Counted from the stretch's first letter, positions 20,701-27,473 are shown. The stretch is DNA of 64,000 nt from Caulobacter flavus (GCF_003722335.1 NZ_CP026100.1:4872001-4936000), one strand, 5' to 3'. Notes: generated by a model not told the origin, from the letters alone. Translations and numbers: made by a program.

Positions 20701-20808
20701 CTCGCCTACGACCTGCGCAAGGGGCTGACCGTTTCGGCCAGCTATGCCGGCGAGTTCGGCGACGGCGGCCGCCAGGCCGGTCTCATCGGGCTGAACTGGA
20801 AGTTCTGA
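14722..20808 (+). CDS. Classical (type Va) autotransporter with repeat-rich passenger
   Basis: About 2,028 residues. The ATG at 14722 is chosen (a GTG lies just before it). An unusually long, Arg/Lys-rich leader of about 35 residues precedes the hydrophobic signal core (LLGCSVIALTMGMGGAAAAA), resembling extended signal peptides of large autotransporters. The passenger (about 55-1700) is beta-helix-like with many N-x-G-x-I turns. Its second half carries repeated acidic Gly motifs (LGDGNDTF, LGAGDDSF, LGAGDDVF, LGGGDDVL, each followed by GGxGxD). The C-terminal barrel starts near residue 1755 and ends in LNWKF, the usual terminal phenylalanine. Likely a surface adhesin or biofilm protein; no protease triad recognised. 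Confidence 0.92.
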   Translation: MLQHSYRTRVRRVCFGGFVPVVESVGFARSKRKRLLGCSVIALTMGMGGAAAAACLPDPLPLYSTGPIVCSGVSSDGLTVSRSVTANIQSGALLTPGAGDDAAFLATIEATSLYSVSQTLNVDGRIDGGAGVGVVASSLPSSNSNYVTLDIRVGAAGEITGATAIKAQGSSFWSTATVSLDNSGQITSTSGPALLAGDYAGFSTVRNRQGAFIGGIDAAVGNLINAGTIDGGSGSAYRSGPTNARPYAGPIDNSGLMRSNGTAATIALEFTGGSIVNTGQITNLGAGPAISSAYYLAIQNEAGGVISSAGPIAIQASNYSLTMKNRGTIIGSVVSSGAGYGSGYSNQFDNVGGTIQGDVLLGSSDDTLITKIDLATGAILGVTGRIDGGGGNNVLMMDLTQDAVLDGLEGRVVLPTNFQSLQIRLGANATATFETGSLNNLTFVGAGKVVSNTNFASTNQGLSLKTPFNSYAKIDFVNNGDINFVRDHSSPGFGLANDYALIADGPIAFTNNGDVFATNGGNGLALRNGEVTAFVNNGLVDADGLGVSSSGLFRNNGVIRSRTTGVAQSSFSYPGGGFVNTGTVTGVEEGVSASGTTVSNSGTITATNGPAVLVSQSFVENLAGGVITGPVAIKTSINSLSGNRVANAGVINGDIDFTQTPTLYPSRDAYTDNGGTLNGNLLLSEGDDVFVTDLTRYVDGRFLGVTGRVDAGAGTDRLVLRIGADTTTTIDLPTGFEGLGLVLQNNAQAKVSVVPVLKTTLNVTGQGSLDLTADITTNWTNLIALYGDYGQPSDTTTAPMSIISRGALTYTQSGGWPSSGTTNNAIGLHDQATFENTGKISVSGANSSFYTVNAILGGASVINSGTISLSGAVGVNGAKTFTNTGAISQISGGAAAVGVKNASTIDNSGSIVTAGVAVHMTYDYPYGLGPFALTNSGVVKSTGADAIRADTGSTLTVTNAAGGEITSAGGRAIVVGGYATTTIRNDGVINGDIDLRWGEDRIENYGTINGAVNLGDGNDTFVQWVGGKMNGTVDGGFGLDTLVIDSTGGGTISTSQFINFESFKQIGGGSINYVGAFGTGPIVLENGSAVVLAGDRVSTTGALTFSGGAGSEHLRVEGSISGGVSLGDGVDSVVNRGSIGGSVQLGAGDDSFTEGWGSTVAGTINGGAGSDTYIVELAGDRSGIHSRTGFEHLGVTGAGNLTLTLDQNWDSISLAGSNLQLTSGGRTVGRLTGGADSEAVRLDADIAVVDLGAGDDSLQLEFAALGGAYAGGAGSDAIRFTTTGPVTLAGSLTGFETIALDGGQLAVSGTLGAADDATRFSGDGGQTLSILSGGVLNGVVDLGAGDDVFQMAAGGQLLGTVLGGAGNDRVAIDLTSDLSLRGDQLQQFETLQVTGTGALSFTGGAAKFERLITNSKDFTLAAGATLDAGALTLSGDANTVNLAGAFSGALDLGGGDDVLRLTTGAAFTGSAVGGGGRDRLELALGGVDTAPIALGGARFEGFETLSVQSGVISMSGDYGFDSVEVQNGRLIGLAGSRLSAARISVGRGATFGSAGAVTGDIAVSGTLSPGASPGTMTVTGNVALASGSTALFEITPAVADKLAVSGKVTIAQGSTLKLVGASTLTPGRRIDLIVANGGIEGAFSTVDGIQGLNMHLGQSANRLQAVGLFSTDAAFSSQITTLVGQLNTALIEDKVGASLSEAMSSLADATTNKSDPRALARLTPEAYASATQLAVENGLTVVDASRVQSRFAPTTPGMFGFGQAITSNRKLDGDAAVGVSSGRIETSGGLLGVGYGVQQAWAGVFVGYLDGRQRVRDLDARTSADSFVVGAQGQVRLGSLQLTAMAAHDAADADTRRVAPAGASASSAYELKSWVADVNLAYSAKLNADWVVQPRIGASYVRTSRDAVTEQGGGAFALTVQARKESTWFVDGQVELIGGQDAGARLHPFASLGLRSMVSGGEGSASATLAGLATPITVTGLRRGDTLVTGGAGLAYDLRKGLTVSASYAGEFGDGGRQAGLIGLNWKF

Positions 20809-20814
20809 CCGCAA

Positions 20815-20845
20815 CCGGAGATCCGCCTTTCGCGCGGATCTCCGG
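20815..20845 (+). terminator. Strong hairpin after the autotransporter gene
   Basis: A perfect 12-bp stem (CCGGAGATCCGC / GCGGATCTCCGG) with a 7-base loop begins seven bases after the stop. No T tract follows, so it may act as a transcript-end stabiliser as much as an intrinsic terminator. Confidence 0.65.
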
Positions 20846-21508
20846 CCTCCTCCAGGCCGAACGTCTGCCTCTGCGCGCGATCAGACCCCCGGTTTCGCCG
20901 CCTTCGCGCCCTCCGCCCAAGGCACGCGTCCGAAAGGCTGGGCTTCACCCAACTCCTGATCACGCGCACGCCAGGGCCGCCGCCGTATTTTCCCCTGCGA
21001 CTGTCCGCGCTCGAGTCGACAACAAGCCCTCCGGCACGGAAGACCTGATCCCCAGAACGATCAGATCTGTCTGAAGGCAGACGCGGCACGTCCAGGGCTG
21101 CACTGGTACGACATCGACGGTCCAGAGATAGGAGGTCTCTCCGCGGCCTGGATGCGCGCAGGGCAAGGCGGTCTGCCGAGGCTGCCACTGAACGCCTTGG
21201 CTCGGCGTCACCGTAAGGTCGTCCGCCGCCCCGCACTCCAAACAGATCGCCTGCAAAGTTTCCGTGTCGAGGGGCATCCGGCGCCGGATCGTGGCGTGGG
21301 CGTCGGCCAACTGCGCGAGCCCCTCGTCCCGGATCTGCGCGACCGTGGGTAGGTGCAGATAGCCTCCCCCACCCTGATGAATGAGGAACCAACGATATTC
21401 AATAAATCGGATAGTTGCCCAAGACCCTTGTCCCAGGCTCCAGACAGGCACCAGGCTCGCAAGCTACAAGGGCTTGATTTTATCGGGAAACCTTCGCCAC
21501 CAAGCCGA
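20846..21508. other. 663-bp poorly coding region, partly AT-richer, ending at tRNA-Arg
   Basis: No well-supported gene. One minus-strand frame (20960-21451) is listed separately as possible. The part near 21360-21490 is visibly less GC-rich than its surroundings (for example GATATTCAATAAATCGGAT). Lying at the 3' end of a tRNA-Arg, it could be a decayed integration site, but no integrase or repeated tRNA end was found. Confidence 0.4.
20960..21451 (-). CDS. Possible small protein with two CxxC pairs; uncertain gene
   Basis: 163 residues. The middle looks like real protein: LDTETLQAICLECGAADD and PWTCRVCLQTDLIVLG give two CxxC pairs about 55 residues apart, compatible with a zinc ribbon. There is also a CAH in between. 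No family is recognised. There is no strong ribosome site before the ATG, and the terminal residues look random. It may be a true orphan, a remnant, or chance. Confidence 0.35.
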   Translation of the reverse strand: MPVWSLGQGSWATIRFIEYRWFLIHQGGGGYLHLPTVAQIRDEGLAQLADAHATIRRRMPLDTETLQAICLECGAADDLTVTPSQGVQWQPRQTALPCAHPGRGETSYLWTVDVVPVQPWTCRVCLQTDLIVLGIRSSVPEGLLSTRARTVAGENTAAALACA

Positions 21509-21585
21509 TGGCGCGCCCTGCAGGATTCGAACCTGCGACCGTTCGCTTAGAAGGCGAATGCTCTATCCAACTGAGCTAAGGGCGC
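21509..21585 (-). tRNA. tRNA-Arg(TCT)
   Basis: 77 nt including an encoded CCA (21509-21511). The cloverleaf is readable on the minus strand: acceptor GCGCCCT/AGGGCGC, D arm GCTCAGTTGGATAGAGC, anticodon stem TTCGC/GCGAA around loop CTTCTAA (anticodon TCT), and T arm GCAGGTTCGAATCCTGC. It lies 26 bp after the NDUFS4-family gene on the same strand, so it may share its transcript. Confidence 0.96.
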
Positions 21586-21611
21586 GCGCTCGCCGGCCCA
21601 GCGTTCCGGAC

Positions 21612-21917
21612 CTAGTGGGTCCAGGGCTGCTTGCGGTTGGTCGCGAAGTTGTCGGCGTAGGCCTTGATGATCCGCTTGGGAACCTTCGGCTCGAAAAGCT
21701 GGAACGAAATCTCGTGCCGCTGGGCGTAGGCGATGGCCTCGTCGCGGGTTTCGAAGGTCAGACGGACCTGGCCGTTCATGTCGCTCGACTGGGTCCAGCC
21801 CATCAGCGGGTCGGGCTTGCGGGCCGAGGCCGGTTCGAATTCCAGCACCCAGTCCTTGGTCTTGGCCTTGCCCGACTGCATGGCGTTCTTGGCGGGACGA
21901 TAGATGCGGGCGAGCAT
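21612..21917 (-). CDS. NDUFS4-family accessory subunit of respiratory complex I
   Basis: About 101 residues from MLARIYRPAKNAMQSG (an ATG four codons upstream at 21929 is also possible). The sequence matches the alphaproteobacterial counterpart of the mitochondrial 18-kDa subunit: an A-x-I-Y-x-P-x(n)-M-Q-S-G start, W-x-L-E-F, MGWTQSSDM, and FETRDEAIAYAQRHE. It binds the NADH-dehydrogenase arm at the inner membrane and is found in alphaproteobacteria and mitochondria. It is not with the nuo operon here but squeezed between two tRNA genes on the same strand. Confidence 0.9.
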   Translation of the reverse strand: MLARIYRPAKNAMQSGKAKTKDWVLEFEPASARKPDPLMGWTQSSDMNGQVRLTFETRDEAIAYAQRHEISFQLFEPKVPKRIIKAYADNFATNRKQPWTH

Positions 21918-21943
21918 GGGCCTCTCCAAACGGCTTTGCCAGG

Positions 21944-22020
21944 TGGTCGGAGCGGCAGGATTTGAACCTGCGACCCTCTGCTCCCAAAACAGATGCGCTA
22001 CCAGGCTGCGCTACGCTCCG
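21944..22020 (-). tRNA. tRNA-Pro(TGG)
   Basis: 77 nt with encoded CCA. Acceptor CGGAGCG/CGCTCCG, D-loop AGCCTGGTA, anticodon stem TCTGT/GCAGA around loop TTTGGGA (anticodon TGG), T arm GCAGGTTCAAATCCTGC. Encoded upstream of the NDUFS4-family gene on the minus strand. Confidence 0.96.
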
Positions 22021-22097
22021 GACACCAGCAAGGGCTTGCTCCTACTCGGCTTTGGGGTCGAAACGCAAGCCTGCGCGGGCGGGATTTTCGACGCGCC

Positions 22098-22580
22098 TCA
22101 GCCCTTGGGGAAGATCCTGTGGCGCACGCGGTCGCCGGGAAGCACGCCCAGTTGCCCCGCCCGGCCGCCGGCGATCTCCAGCACGCCGAGGACCGGGCCG
22201 CCGGACGGCAGCGGCGTCTCGTCGTGCGGACGGGCGTTGCGGACCATGGACAGGATCCTGCCGTCGGGACCGATGTAGAGGATGTCGAGCGGGATCAGGG
22301 TGTTCTTCATCCAGAACGCCGCCCGCTGCGGCTTCCTGTAGACGAACAGCATGCCGCGGTCGGGCGCCAGCGCCTTGCGGAACATCAGCCCCTTGCGCTG
22401 CTCGGCTTCGGTGGCGGCGATCTCGACCTGGAACCGGGCCACGCCCCGACTGGTGACCAGCTCCAGAGGCTCTAGACGCGGACCGGCCGCGAAAGCCGCA
22501 TCCGCGACGCCGAGGGCCGGCACGACGCCCGCCAGAAGCCGTAGCGCGTCGCGCCGCCGCGGATCGCCTAGAAGGGCCAA
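22098..22580 (-). CDS. DUF192-family exported protein
   Basis: 160 residues with an N-terminal signal-like segment (about 11-31, with an upstream RRR, so possibly Tat). The DUF192 landmarks are present: EQRKGLMFRKAL, RGMLFVYRKPQ, FWMKNTLIPLDILYI, and GVLEIAGG near the end. The family forms a compact beta-barrel and is widespread; its biochemical role is not established. It precedes tRNA-Pro on the same strand. Confidence 0.88.
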   Translation of the reverse strand: MALLGDPRRRDALRLLAGVVPALGVADAAFAAGPRLEPLELVTSRGVARFQVEIAATEAEQRKGLMFRKALAPDRGMLFVYRKPQRAAFWMKNTLIPLDILYIGPDGRILSMVRNARPHDETPLPSGGPVLGVLEIAGGRAGQLGVLPGDRVRHRIFPKG

Positions 22581-22648
22581 GAGCGCCTCGCCAGAACCAT
22601 GGAACCAGCGAGCACCCTACCCGCCCCTCGGCGGCCGGAAAAGCCGCC

Positions 22649-23239
22649 TCAGGCGGCGGTGATCTCGGCCACGACCAGGCCCTTGGGCCCTTGGGCGAAC
22701 CGGACCATCACGTCGTCGCCCGGCTGGAGGTCTTCCAGCCCGCCGCGGCGCAGGGTCTCGATGTGCACGAAGATGTCGCCCGGCGCCTCGTCGCGAACGA
22801 CGAAGCCGTAGCCCTTGGTGCGGTTGAACCACTTGACCTTGGCCCGCTCCGGCGGACCGGCCGGCTCCAGGGACTGGCGCGCCGCGCCGCCGAAGCCGCG
22901 AGGCCCGTCGCGCCGGGGCGCGGCATCGTCGAAGGTGCGACGCGGACGCTCCAGCGGCGACGGGGCCGAGGTCTCGTCCAGGTCGACGACCTCGCTGACC
23001 TGCCAGCCCTTGGGCCGCTTGACCACGTCACAGACGATGGCCGAGCCCTCGAGCGCCGACTCGCGGCCGCAGTTGCGCAGGGAGGTGACGTGAAGCAGGA
23101 CGTCCTTCAGGCCGGTCTGGCCGGGATCGTCGGGAACGATGAAGCCGTAGCCCTTGCCGACGTCGAACCATTTCACGCGGCCGCTGATGCGCACGAGGTC
23201 TTCGTGCGCGCCCGATGCATCCAAGTCGTAACCAGACAT
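22649..23239 (-). CDS. Cold-shock protein with two CSD domains
   Basis: 196 residues from MSGYDLDASG; the ATG at 23239 is chosen because AGAGGGG lies just before it and the upstream extension is Trp-rich non-CSP sequence. Two cold-shock domains are visible: residues about 15-83 (GRVKWFDVGKGYGFIVPDD, then DVLLHVTSLRNCG) and about 130-196 (AKVKWFNRTKGYGFVVRDE, then DIFVHIETLRRGG). Between them is a linker rich in Pro and Arg. Both retain the RNP1-like KGYGFI/V and the VH motifs, so single-stranded nucleic acid binding is expected. Double-CSD proteins of this size are typical of Caulobacter and relatives (CspC/CspD types). Confidence 0.93.
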   Translation of the reverse strand: MSGYDLDASGAHEDLVRISGRVKWFDVGKGYGFIVPDDPGQTGLKDVLLHVTSLRNCGRESALEGSAIVCDVVKRPKGWQVSEVVDLDETSAPSPLERPRRTFDDAAPRRDGPRGFGGAARQSLEPAGPPERAKVKWFNRTKGYGFVVRDEAPGDIFVHIETLRRGGLEDLQPGDDVMVRFAQGPKGLVVAEITAA

Positions 23240-23352
23240 TCCGCCCCTCTGGCTCGCCCAAACAGCCCAAAGGAGCGAGCACCACAAGAATAACACTGTT
23301 CTCGGGGAGGGATGGCCGTCAATGGCCAAATGATGCGGAGAGCGCGCAATAC

Positions 23353-23379
23353 GAAAGGCGCGACGTTTAGTCGCGCCTT
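23353..23379 (-). terminator. Rho-independent terminator of the tRNA-Glu pair
   Basis: A 10-bp stem AAGGCGCGAC / GTCGCGCCTT with a 5-base loop; on the minus strand it ends in CTTTCGTATT. It lies 34 bp after the downstream tRNA-Glu and before the cold-shock gene. Confidence 0.75.
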
Positions 23380-23412
23380 CTGTGTCGTATGGGAAACTCT
23401 GAACTCTGCGGT

Positions 23413-23487
23413 TGGCAGTCCCTAGGGGAGTCGAACCCCTCTCTCCAGATTGAAAATCTGGCGTCCTAACCGATAGACGAAGGGACC
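23413..23487 (-). tRNA. tRNA-Glu(TTC), downstream copy
   Basis: 75 nt with encoded CCA; anticodon stem CCAGA/TCTGG around loop TTTTCAA (anticodon TTC); acceptor GGTCCCT/AGGGACT with a G-T end pair. Identical in sequence to the copy 57 bp upstream, so the two are a tandem duplication. Confidence 0.96.
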
Positions 23488-23544
23488 ACTAAGCTTCGTA
23501 GAAGCAAGGTAATCCGCAGTAGTTCAAAGTAGACGCCTCGCGAC

Positions 23545-23619
23545 TGGCAGTCCCTAGGGGAGTCGAACCCCTCTCTCCAGATTGAAAATCTGGCGTCCTA
23601 ACCGATAGACGAAGGGACC
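23545..23619 (-). tRNA. tRNA-Glu(TTC), upstream copy
   Basis: 75 nt with encoded CCA, identical to the neighbouring copy. It lies directly behind the promoter at 23641-23669 and both copies share one terminator. Confidence 0.96.
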
Positions 23620-23640
23620 GCGTCGCCGCGAGGAGCCGGG

Positions 23641-23669
23641 GATATACAAAGGCTCCCCGGAGAGCGCAA
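23641..23669 (-). promoter_or_regulatory. Promoter of the tandem tRNA-Glu genes
   Basis: On the minus strand: -35 TTGCGC, 17 bases, -10 TATATC. The start point would fall about 15 bases before the first tRNA. GC-rich sequence follows the -10 box, as expected for stringent control, but that is inference. Confidence 0.6.
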
Positions 23670-23688
23670 GCGGTCAGATGCGATTTTT

Positions 23689-25509
23689 TTATTCCGTCCA
23701 CATGCGCGGGTCGGCGGCGTCCTCGATCTCGAGCTGGACCCCTTCGCGGCCCATGTAATCGTCGGGTTTCAGGCGTCCCACGACATGCAGCGCGCCGCCG
23801 CCCGCCAGCAGCCGGCGGCCAAGATCGGTCTCGGCCGAGCGCCAGGAAACGGCCTTGATGCGATCGCCAGAGGGGCCGACGAGGTCGACTCGCACGTGGC
23901 CGCCGCGCAGGGCCATAACCCGTTCGGGCCGCACGCTGGCCAGCGCGAAGGTCGGCTCGACATTGCCGGGACCGAACGGCGCCATCTGCTGGAACTCGGT
24001 CCAGAGGCCGCGATTGGCGGCCCTGGGCTGCACCAGGGCGTCGACCTCGACCGACTCGGCGCCGACGGCCTCCATCTCGCCGGCCAGGGCCTCCTCCAGG
24101 AAGGCGCGCAGCTCGGGAATCGAATCGGGCCGCACGGTCAGGCCCGCGGCCATGGCGTGCCCGCCGCCGGCCATCAGGATGCCGGCCTCGAAGGCCGCCT
24201 GCACCGCCCGCCCCAGGTTCACGCCGGGCTGCGAACGCCCCGAGCCCTTGGCGATTCCCGCCGCCCGGTCGATGCCGATGACGAGCGTCGGCTTGCGATA
24301 GCGCTCGCGCAGGCGACTGGCGACGATGCCGACGACGCCGGGGTGCCAGTCGTCGCCCGCCACGACGATGACCGGCGCGTTGGGATCGAAATTGCTGCTG
24401 CGTTCGAGAATCGCCACGGCCTCCTCGACCACGGCGGCCTCGACGGCCTTGCGCTCGGTGTTGAGGGCGTCGAGCTCCTCGGCCAGCGCCCGCGCCTCGA
24501 TCGGATCGTCGGTCGAGAGCAGCCGCGCCCCGAGATCCGAGCGGCCGATGCGGCCGCCGGCGTTGATTCGGGGGCCCAGGATGAAGCCGGCATGGAAGAC
24601 GCTGGCCGCCCCCTGCCCCTTGGCGACCTCCAGCAGGGCCTTGAGACCGGGATTGGCCCAGCTCGACATCACCCGCAGGCCGGTGGCCGTCAGCGAACGA
24701 TTGAAGCCCACCAGCTGGGTGACGTCGCAGACCTCGCCCAGGGCCGTCAGGTCCAGCCACTGGCGCAGGTCAGGCTCGGGCCGCCCCTCCCCGAACAGGC
24801 CGCGCTTTCGCGCCTCGCGATTGAGGGCGACCAGGAGGACGAAGGTCACGCCGGCGGCGGCCAGCACGCCCTGCCCGCTCTGGCAGCCCGGCCGGTTGGG
24901 ATTGACTACGGCCGCGGCGGCCGGCGGGTCCTCGCGCATCAGGTGGTGGTCGATGACCACCACCTCCAGCCCGATCGTGGCGGCGCTGGCGATGGCGTCG
25001 TAGGCGGCCGCGCCGCAGTCCAGCGTGACGACCAGTTCCGCGCCCGTGTCGCGGATGGTCTTGAAGGCCGCCGGACTTGGCCCGTAGCCCTCCTTCAGGC
25101 GGTCGGGAATGTAGATCGGCAGCTCGACGCCCATGTGCCGGAACCAGCGGACCAGCTGGGCGGCGCTGGTGGCGCCGTCGACGTCGTAGTCGGCGAACAC
25201 CATGGTGGGCCGCCCCTGCTCCAGGGCGTCGACCAGGATCTCGGCGGCCCGGTCCATGTCGGTGAAGCTGGAAGGATCGGGAAACAGCGACTTCAGGGTC
25301 GGCTGCAGGTAGTCGCGCGCGCCGTCCAGAGTGATTCCCCGCGCCGCCAGGGCGCGAGCCAGCGGCTCGGACAGGCCGTGCAGGCGGGCGATGTCACGGG
25401 AGACCGCGGCGTCGGCGGGACGCTCGCGCCAGGCGCGGCCCGACAGCGAGCGCTCGACGCCAAGGAAGGCCTCGGCGGCGGCGGGAACGGCATGACCGTC
25501 GGCGGCCAT
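23689..25509 (-). CDS. recJ: Single-stranded-DNA-specific 5'-3' exonuclease RecJ
   Basis: 606 residues, the usual RecJ length. It degrades single-stranded DNA 5' to 3' in recombination and mismatch repair. The DHH phosphoesterase motifs are clear: FADYDVDGATSA near residue 105, VTLDCGAAAYDA near 170, VVIDHHLM near 187, and GGRIGRSDLGARLL further on. The DHHA1 part carries GGGHAMAAGLT, and a C-terminal OB-fold ends the protein. Cytoplasmic. It is the last protein gene before the tRNA-Glu pair; its end lies 20 bp from the tRNA promoter. Another long minus frame and a plus frame across it are shadows. Confidence 0.96.
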   Translation of the reverse strand: MAADGHAVPAAAEAFLGVERSLSGRAWRERPADAAVSRDIARLHGLSEPLARALAARGITLDGARDYLQPTLKSLFPDPSSFTDMDRAAEILVDALEQGRPTMVFADYDVDGATSAAQLVRWFRHMGVELPIYIPDRLKEGYGPSPAAFKTIRDTGAELVVTLDCGAAAYDAIASAATIGLEVVVIDHHLMREDPPAAAAVVNPNRPGCQSGQGVLAAAGVTFVLLVALNREARKRGLFGEGRPEPDLRQWLDLTALGEVCDVTQLVGFNRSLTATGLRVMSSWANPGLKALLEVAKGQGAASVFHAGFILGPRINAGGRIGRSDLGARLLSTDDPIEARALAEELDALNTERKAVEAAVVEEAVAILERSSNFDPNAPVIVVAGDDWHPGVVGIVASRLRERYRKPTLVIGIDRAAGIAKGSGRSQPGVNLGRAVQAAFEAGILMAGGGHAMAAGLTVRPDSIPELRAFLEEALAGEMEAVGAESVEVDALVQPRAANRGLWTEFQQMAPFGPGNVEPTFALASVRPERVMALRGGHVRVDLVGPSGDRIKAVSWRSAETDLGRRLLAGGGALHVVGRLKPDDYMGREGVQLEIEDAADPRMWTE

Positions 25510-25735
25510 GGGCTAAACCAGCCTGAAATCAGCGTCTTGGGGCATTGGGGGACCCTATCCGCTTTGCGGGATTCGATCCATGACACGCCGCTGCGGCTAA
25601 AGCGGACGTGAGCGCGCCCAAACCCGCCTGGAGCCTGATCGTGTGGCGGCGACTTCGTTCGCCAGGCGCGCCAACGCTCGCGGGCGCTCTAGTTTCGGCC
25701 CCTCGTAGAGACAGCGAATCGGACGGAGCCCCCTC

Positions 25736-26335
25736 GTGATCACTCTCGTGTTCTGGCTGATGGCGGCGGGAATGCTGGCCGCCAGCGTCTTCGCCGGCTC
25801 TCTCCGCCTCTGGCCGCTGACCGTCATCATCCTGGCGCTGTGCTGGGACAACGCCATCGTCGCCGCCGGAGCCCTGATCGGCGGCGGCGACCTGCTGTTC
25901 GCCCTTTCGGTGCCGCGCTACGTGGCGCACGGCCTTCTCACGCCGCTGCTGATTCCGATCGTCTTCTGGATCGCGAAGCTGCGCCTTCGGGCCTGGATGT
26001 GGATCCTGACCGCCCTGCTCGTGGCGCTCGGCGCCTATACCGAGATCCTCGGCCTGGATCTGGTGCTCAAGGAATACGGCGGCACGCTGCGCTACGCCCA
26101 CGCGGCGGCCAGCCCGCCCGTCCCGTCGATCGTGACGGTCCTGGTGCTGATCGGCGTCGGCGTGCTGCTGTGGCGGCGCGCGGGCGTGCCCTGGCTGTGC
26201 CTGGGCGCCCTGGCGATGTTCGGCAGCGCCGCCAGCGGTGTGTTCTGGCTCGGCAACGCCGGCGAACTGGCGCTGATCGGCTCGATCCTGGCGACCGCGG
26301 CCGCCCTGCGCTCGAAGGCGGCGCCCGCCCGCTGA
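25736..26335 (+). CDS. Polytopic membrane protein of unknown function
   Basis: 199 residues, GTG start with CGGAG six bases upstream. About six hydrophobic segments are visible (VFWLMAAGMLAASVFAG; WPLTVIILALCW; LLTPLLIPIVFWI; WMWILTALLVALGAYTEI; VTVLVLIGVGVLL; then two near the C-terminus). No conserved charged active-site pattern is recognised. Divergent from recJ and convergent with fbp. Probably an inner-membrane protein. Confidence 0.75.
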   Translation: MITLVFWLMAAGMLAASVFAGSLRLWPLTVIILALCWDNAIVAAGALIGGGDLLFALSVPRYVAHGLLTPLLIPIVFWIAKLRLRAWMWILTALLVALGAYTEILGLDLVLKEYGGTLRYAHAAASPPVPSIVTVLVLIGVGVLLWRRAGVPWLCLGALAMFGSAASGVFWLGNAGELALIGSILATAAALRSKAAPAR

Positions 26336-26343
26336 CGATGGAA

Positions 26344-26369
26344 GCGCCCTCCCCCGACGGAGAGGGCGC
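26344..26369. terminator. Hairpin between convergent membrane-protein gene and fbp
   Basis: 8-bp stem GCGCCCTC / GAGGGCGC with a 10-base loop, centred in the 40-bp gap between two convergent stops. No T tract on either side, so a weak or bidirectional terminator. Confidence 0.45.
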
Positions 26370-26375
26370 GAACCG

Positions 26376-27353
26376 TCACCCGGCGACCGTTTCCCGGGCC
26401 ACTTCGTCGACCTCGTTGGCCGAACCCAGCACCACCGGCACGCGCTGGTGCAGCTTGCTGGGCGCCAGGTCGAGGATAGGCGTGACGCCGTCGGTGGCCT
26501 TGCCGCCGGCCCGCTCGACGATCAGGGCCATCGGGTTGGCCTCGTACATCAGGCGCAGCTTGCCCGGCTTGGTGGGCTCGCGGGCGTCCCAAGGATACAT
26601 GAAGATCCCCCCGCGCATCAGGATGCGGTGGACGTCGGCGACCATCGAGGCCACCCAGCGCATGTTGAAGTTCTTGGCGCGCGGGCCTTCCTTGCCCTGC
26701 AGGCAGCCGTCGACATAGCGGCGGATCGGCGCGGCCCAGTGGCGCTGGTTCGACATGTTGATCGCGAACTCGGCGGTGTCGGCCGGGATGGTCGACTTCG
26801 CATGGGTCAGCAGCCAGCGGTCGTCGGCCGACAGCGTGAAGCCGACCACGCCCGACGTCAGGGTCAGCACCAGCATGGTCTGCGGGCCGTAGACGGCGTA
26901 GCCGGCGCCGACCTGGTGACGCCCCGGCTGCAGGAAGTCGGCTTCGGTCGGCTCGCGGCCTTCGGGCGCGGGCAGGATCGAGAAGATGGTGCCGACCGAG
27001 ACGTTGACGTCGATGTTGCTGGAGCCGTCGAGCGGATCGAAGGTGACTAGATAGCCGCCATGGCGACCGGTGGTCTCGACGTGCTCGAGCTCTTCCGAGG
27101 CGATGCCGGCGACCGGTTCGCAGGCCTTGAGGGCGTCGCTCAGCAGGTCGTTGGTCAGGATGTCGAGCTTCTTCTGCTCCTCGTCCTGGACGTTGGTGAT
27201 CCCGGCCGCGCCGAGATTGCCCAGGATGGCGCCGCCGGCCACCACGCGGCTTATGCGGGCGCAGGCGGCGGCGATTTCGGTGACGACGGTCTTGACCGCG
27301 GGGCTGGAGGGATCGCCGGCGAGATGGCTGGCGAGATCGATCAGGGCGGTCAT
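26376..27353 (-). CDS. fbp: Fructose-1,6-bisphosphatase, class I
   Basis: 325 residues, typical of class I FBPase. It removes the 1-phosphate of fructose 1,6-bisphosphate in gluconeogenesis. Metal site motifs are visible: the acidic ASEELEHVE near residue 85, then FDPLDGSSNIDVNVSVGT near 104-121. Also present are the substrate-binding segments KEGPRAKNFNMRWVASMVADVHR and GGIFMYPWD, and LRLMYEANPMALIVE towards the C-terminus. It follows glpX on the same strand after a 120-bp gap that holds a hairpin, so it may be partly independent. Confidence 0.96.
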   Translation of the reverse strand: MTALIDLASHLAGDPSSPAVKTVVTEIAAACARISRVVAGGAILGNLGAAGITNVQDEEQKKLDILTNDLLSDALKACEPVAGIASEELEHVETTGRHGGYLVTFDPLDGSSNIDVNVSVGTIFSILPAPEGREPTEADFLQPGRHQVGAGYAVYGPQTMLVLTLTSGVVGFTLSADDRWLLTHAKSTIPADTAEFAINMSNQRHWAAPIRRYVDGCLQGKEGPRAKNFNMRWVASMVADVHRILMRGGIFMYPWDAREPTKPGKLRLMYEANPMALIVERAGGKATDGVTPILDLAPSKLHQRVPVVLGSANEVDEVARETVAG

Positions 27354-27442
27354 GGTAACAGAGCCTCGGACTGGACAGGCGGCGATGATCGCCGCGGCGC
27401 GAGCGACTCGCAGATTAGTACGACAATATTACGAGCGGGACC

Positions 27443-27465
27443 GGGCCGGCTGTCGAAACCGGCCC
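27443..27465 (-). terminator. Hairpin between glpX and fbp
   Basis: A 7-bp stem (GGGCCGG / CCGGCCC) with a 9-base loop lies just after the glpX stop. It lacks a T tract; it may attenuate read-through from glpX into fbp. Confidence 0.45.
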
Positions 27466-27473
27466 GAGATAGC

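Noticed and set aside
15745..20814. 1,689-residue minus-strand frame
   Set aside because: Exactly opposite the autotransporter; A/V/G/D/R composition from GC-rich codon mirroring.
23678..23692. T-run near the recJ end as a terminator
   Set aside because: The T-run is on the plus strand while recJ is on the minus strand, and no stem precedes it.
23489..24760. 423-residue minus-strand frame reaching into the tRNA-Glu genes
   Set aside because: Overlaps recJ in another frame and both tRNAs; Arg/Gly-rich shadow.
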